55,195 bases of DNA. Origin: Saccharospirillum sp. (GTDB lineage: Bacteria > Pseudomonadota > Gammaproteobacteria > Pseudomonadales > Natronospirillaceae). Made by a program: the position numbers and the translations under genes. Under the pieces are notes generated by a model that saw only the letters and a program-made list of their open reading frames with translations, had not been told where the DNA came from and made no database searches. This document shows, in pieces, positions 52,674 to 55,195 of the stretch; the stretch's first letter is position 1, and every line of letters starts with the position of its first letter. Where the stretch lies: contig JAIUML010000029.1 of assembly GCA_022565595.1 (NCBI GenBank), positions 1 to 55,195 on the forward strand, read 5' to 3'.

Positions 52674-54692
52674 TCACAATGCTACTGCTGCTTCTGCACC
52701 TTGCCGAATGGCTCGCTTGGCATCCAACTCTCCAGCTTCGAGCGCGCCGCCAATGCGACAGACTGAACGGCCAAGCGCTTCAAGCTCATCGTACAAGTCA
52801 TGCCTTGGTTCCTGACCGGCACAGACCACTATTTGATCCACAGGCAATAGCTGCGACTCGCCATCGACGCTGATATGCAAGCCGTCATTGTCTATACGAT
52901 GGTATTCTACTCCAGAGACAAAGTGCACACCCTTGTTCTTGAGGGTCGAGCGATGGATCCAGCCTGTTGTCTTGCCGAGATTCTTGCCCAATTTCGATGA
53001 CTTGCGTTGCAGCAACCAGACTTCTCGGGGGCTTGGCTCCGGTTCTGCCTTGATCAGACCACCAGGGCTGGACACCGTCAAATCGACACCCCATTCTCGG
53101 GTGAAGGCGGCAATGTCCTGGCTTGGCTGAGCCTCGCCATGCACCAGCACCTCGCCGACATCAAAACCAATACCGCCGGCCCCCATCACGGCTACCTTAT
53201 TGCCGGGAGCTACCTTCCCGCTGACCAGATCGACATAGCTGACCACCATGGGATGATCGATGCCTTCAACCTTCGGTGTTCTGGGTACAATGCCAGTTGC
53301 AATGATGACCTCATCGAAATCGGACAGCATTTCGGCACTGACCAGGGTATTCAGTTGGATGTTGACGTCATGGCGCTCCAACTGAACGCGAAAATAACGG
53401 AGTGTTTCATGAAACTCCTCTTTACCAGGTATCCGTTTGGCCAGATTGAACTGACCACCGAGTTCGGCCCCGGCATCAAACAAGCTAACCTTGTGCCCCC
53501 TCTGAGCGGCAATGGTTGCCGCCGATAACCCACCGGGACCGGCACCCACCACAGCGACTCGCTTGACCGTCTCTGTCGGGTGGTAATTCAGTTCCGTTTC
53601 TCTGCAGGCACGCGGGTTAACCAGACAGGATGTCAGTTTCATCTCAAAAATATGGTCGAGGCAGGCCTGATTACAGGCGATGCAGGTATTGATGCCCTCC
53701 GCATCGCCGCTGGCCGCCTTATTGACGAAATCAGAATCCGCCAAAAAGGGTCGAGCCATCGACACCATATCGGCCTTGCCACTGGCCACTATGGATTCAG
53801 CAACATCGGGAGTATTGATTCGGTTGCAGGCAACTACCGGTATAGTCACCTCTGACTTGATCCGCTCCGTTACTGCCACGAAGGCCGCCCTGGGTACCGA
53901 AGTAGCGATGGTAGGGATTCTCGCCTCGTGCCAGCCAATGCCTGTATTCAACAGGTTGACCCCAGCCGCTTGCATGGCTTTCGCCTGGGTGACGATCTCA
54001 TCCCATTGATTGCCACCCTCAACCAGGTCGATCATCGATAAGCGGTAAATGATCAGGAAGTCTTCACCGCAAAGGGCTCTTATTTCCTGAACAATGCGTT
54101 CTGCCAGGCTGATTCGAGCGTCTACTTGCCCACCCCATTGGTCCGTCCGATGATTGGTGCGTGGTGCGGTAAACTGATTGATCAGATAGCCTTCCGAGCC
54201 CATGACCTCGACCCCATCGTAACCGGCTTTTTTTGCCAGTGAGGCGCAGGTGGCAAAGTCCTTGATGGTTCTGGCGATGTCTTCTTCACTCAACTCCCTT
54301 GGCTTGAAGGGGTTGATGGGCGACTGTAAAGCCGAAGCTGAGACATTGTTGGGCACATAGGCGTAACGGCCCGTGTGCAGAATTTGCAAGCAGATTCTGC
54401 CTCCTTCCTGATGCACTGCCTTGGTGATGACTTTATGGTGCTCTGCCTCTGCCTCAGACGTCAGTTTAGCGGCACCGGGGTAGGTCACCCCCTCGTCATT
54501 TGGTGCTATGCCGCCAGTAACAATAAGGGCCACACCACCTCTCGCCCGCTCGGCATAAAAGGCCGCCATTCGATCAAAGCCATTGCGGGCTTCTTCCAGC
54601 CCGGTGTGCATGGACCCCATCAGAAAACGATTCTTTAATTCAAAAGGACCCACATTCAACGGGGTGAATAGCGCCGGGTATGCCTGAGTCAT
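52674..54692 (-). CDS. fadH: NADPH-dependent 2,4-dienoyl-CoA reductase
   Basis: FadH is the flavo-iron-sulfur enzyme that reduces 2,4-dienoyl-CoA during beta-oxidation of unsaturated fatty acids. The 672-residue protein has an N-terminal TIM-barrel (old-yellow-enzyme type, with GSEGYLINQFTAPRTN and Tyr169 placed as in E. coli FadH). Four cysteines for a 4Fe-4S cluster (Cys337, Cys340, Cys344 and Cys356, C-x2-C-x3-C-x11-C) are followed by FAD- and NADPH-binding domains (VAVVGAGPGGLSAATIAAQ and AVMGAGGIGFDVGE). ATG 54692 has AAGG about 6 bp upstream; the TTG at 54716 is rejected. A PsrA-like operator lies just upstream. Confidence 0.95.
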   Translation of the reverse strand: MTQAYPALFTPLNVGPFELKNRFLMGSMHTGLEEARNGFDRMAAFYAERARGGVALIVTGGIAPNDEGVTYPGAAKLTSEAEAEHHKVITKAVHQEGGRICLQILHTGRYAYVPNNVSASALQSPINPFKPRELSEEDIARTIKDFATCASLAKKAGYDGVEVMGSEGYLINQFTAPRTNHRTDQWGGQVDARISLAERIVQEIRALCGEDFLIIYRLSMIDLVEGGNQWDEIVTQAKAMQAAGVNLLNTGIGWHEARIPTIATSVPRAAFVAVTERIKSEVTIPVVACNRINTPDVAESIVASGKADMVSMARPFLADSDFVNKAASGDAEGINTCIACNQACLDHIFEMKLTSCLVNPRACRETELNYHPTETVKRVAVVGAGPGGLSAATIAAQRGHKVSLFDAGAELGGQFNLAKRIPGKEEFHETLRYFRVQLERHDVNIQLNTLVSAEMLSDFDEVIIATGIVPRTPKVEGIDHPMVVSYVDLVSGKVAPGNKVAVMGAGGIGFDVGEVLVHGEAQPSQDIAAFTREWGVDLTVSSPGGLIKAEPEPSPREVWLLQRKSSKLGKNLGKTTGWIHRSTLKNKGVHFVSGVEYHRIDNDGLHISVDGESQLLPVDQIVVCAGQEPRHDLYDELEALGRSVCRIGGALEAGELDAKRAIRQGAEAAVAL

Positions 54693-54711
54693 ATCGTAAC
54701 CTTTAGTCTGT

Positions 54712-54729
54712 TTCAAACGGTCGTTTTAA
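54712..54729. promoter_or_regulatory. PsrA/FadR-like operator upstream of fadH
   Basis: TTCAAAC-GGTC-GTTTTAA is a near-perfect dyad (one mismatch from TTCAAAC-N4-GTTTGAA). It resembles the box of PsrA, a TetR-family fatty acid regulator of many gammaproteobacteria. It is 20 bp before the fadH start, so a bound protein would block transcription. No psrA gene is in the window. Confidence 0.6.
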
Positions 54730-54983
54730 TTTGTACTCATAGCACCACAGGGCGATGGTCGAGTCAAGAAAGTACGAGCGGTATGGCCTGATGGTTCAAG
54801 AATGGTGAAGGCTGCGCTGGATTGTTGCGGGTATAAGAAAGAGTGGTAAAAAGGGCGAGCGCTAGAACAAAAATCGGTTTGAAAGTGATTACCTGGAGAT
54901 ATCCGATTGGAACTGAAGGGAAGGGGAAACTTAAAGAATAAAGACAGTATCACCAGTCTGACTACTTCGACTTAACTGCCATA

Positions 54984-55013
54984 AAAAGAAATGGCGGAAC
55001 GGACGGGACTCGA
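54984..55013. repeat. Duplicate of the tRNA-Asp 3' end
   Basis: Thirty bases at 54984-55013 are identical to 55061-55090, which cover the T-loop half through CCA of tRNA-Asp plus 8 bp of downstream flank. The copies are exactly 77 bp apart, the length of the tRNA gene. After position 55013 the sequence departs from the tRNA. The rest of the 54730-54983 intergenic stretch shows no gene. Confidence 0.85.
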
Positions 55014-55068
55014 TCGGGCTGGCGCTCCAGACCGCGACACAGGTCTAACTGATCACGTACAAAAGAAA

Positions 55069-55145
55069 TGGCGGAACGGACGGGACTCGAACCCGCGACC
55101 CCCGGCGTGACAGGCCGGTATTCTAACCAACTGAACTACCGCTCC
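55069..55145 (-). tRNA. tRNA-Asp (GTC)
   Basis: The 77-nt gene reads GGAGCGG...CCGTTCC-G-CCA on the minus strand. The acceptor stem closes with one G-U pair, and the CCA end is encoded. The anticodon GTC lies at 55109-55111 (gac on the plus strand) in the loop CTGTCAC. The D-loop TTCAGTTGGTTAGAAT and T-loop GGTTCGAGTCC are standard. Confidence 0.96.
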
Positions 55146-55151
55146 GCGTTT

Positions 55152-55195
55152 TGGTGGGTGTGAACGGGATCGAACCGCTGACCCTCGCCTTGTAA
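55152..55195 (-). tRNA. tRNA-Val (TAC), 3' part, cut by the window end
   Basis: On the minus strand the visible part runs from the anticodon loop (TTACAAG, anticodon TAC) through the variable loop and T-arm (GGTTCGATCC) to the CCA end at 55152. The 5' half is outside the window. It lies 6 bp upstream of tRNA-Asp, the usual Val-Asp order. Confidence 0.85.

Overview
The window is chromosomal DNA of a marine-type gammaproteobacterium. The gene set (GspN-C-D type II secretion, groESL behind a sigma-32 promoter, the GcvR family, PsrA-like control of fadH, BCCT transport) fits the Oceanospirillales, and Saccharospirillum or Reinekea relatives are my best guess. That placement is inference from gene content, not a marker-gene result. 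There is no phage, insertion sequence, CRISPR array or rRNA in the window. Coding density is high and most genes lie on the minus strand.

Left part (1-9.3 kb, minus strand). A gspN-gspC-gspD operon is followed by a terminator and one copy of a modular hairpin repeat. The groES-groEL operon also ends in a terminator followed by a second copy of that repeat, whose core is inverted. Next come a DUF294 nucleotidyltransferase (cNMP-CBS-NTase) and a translationally coupled DEDDh exonuclease.

9.4-18 kb (plus strand). This run holds a REC plus degenerate GGDEF response regulator, a PanE-like reductase, a HAMP-PAS histidine kinase, a PduO-type cobalamin adenosyltransferase, a 72-residue small protein, and gcvH-gcvP-gcvR. 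gcvT is not present.

18-30 kb (minus strand). A BCCT carrier, an MsbA-like ABC exporter whose start codon abuts a terminator, an orphan sugar-type binding protein, murI and ald come first. They are followed by a compact operon of an AraC regulator, a lipoprotein gamma-glutamyltransferase, an amidoligase, a PuuD-like glutamine amidotransferase and a small protein. This operon looks like an uncharacterised gamma-glutamyl amide pathway.

30-46 kb. A MATE exporter and a HIT protein precede a large glycerol module. It reads glpS-glpT-glpP-glpQ-DUF2160-glpV (glycerol ABC importer), then a second, paralogous binding protein and a methyl-accepting chemotaxis protein. Divergent from it is an AcoR/DhaR-type sigma-54 activator, followed by glpK. 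The intergenic region carries a good -24/-12 promoter facing glpS and a dense array of TGTTCA/TGAACA sites near the activator. glpK has its own sigma-70-like promoter with phased repeats in the spacer. The module appears to couple glycerol uptake, phosphorylation and probably chemotaxis, under enhancer control.

46-55 kb. A MotA/TolQ-like and OmpA/MotB-like pair is followed by a DUF1127 gene divergent from a GcvA-type LysR regulator, a YihG-like acyltransferase, a coiled-coil protein of unknown function, and fadH with a PsrA-like box. The window ends with tRNA-Asp(GTC), whose 3' end is duplicated 77 bp away, and the 3' part of tRNA-Val(TAC).
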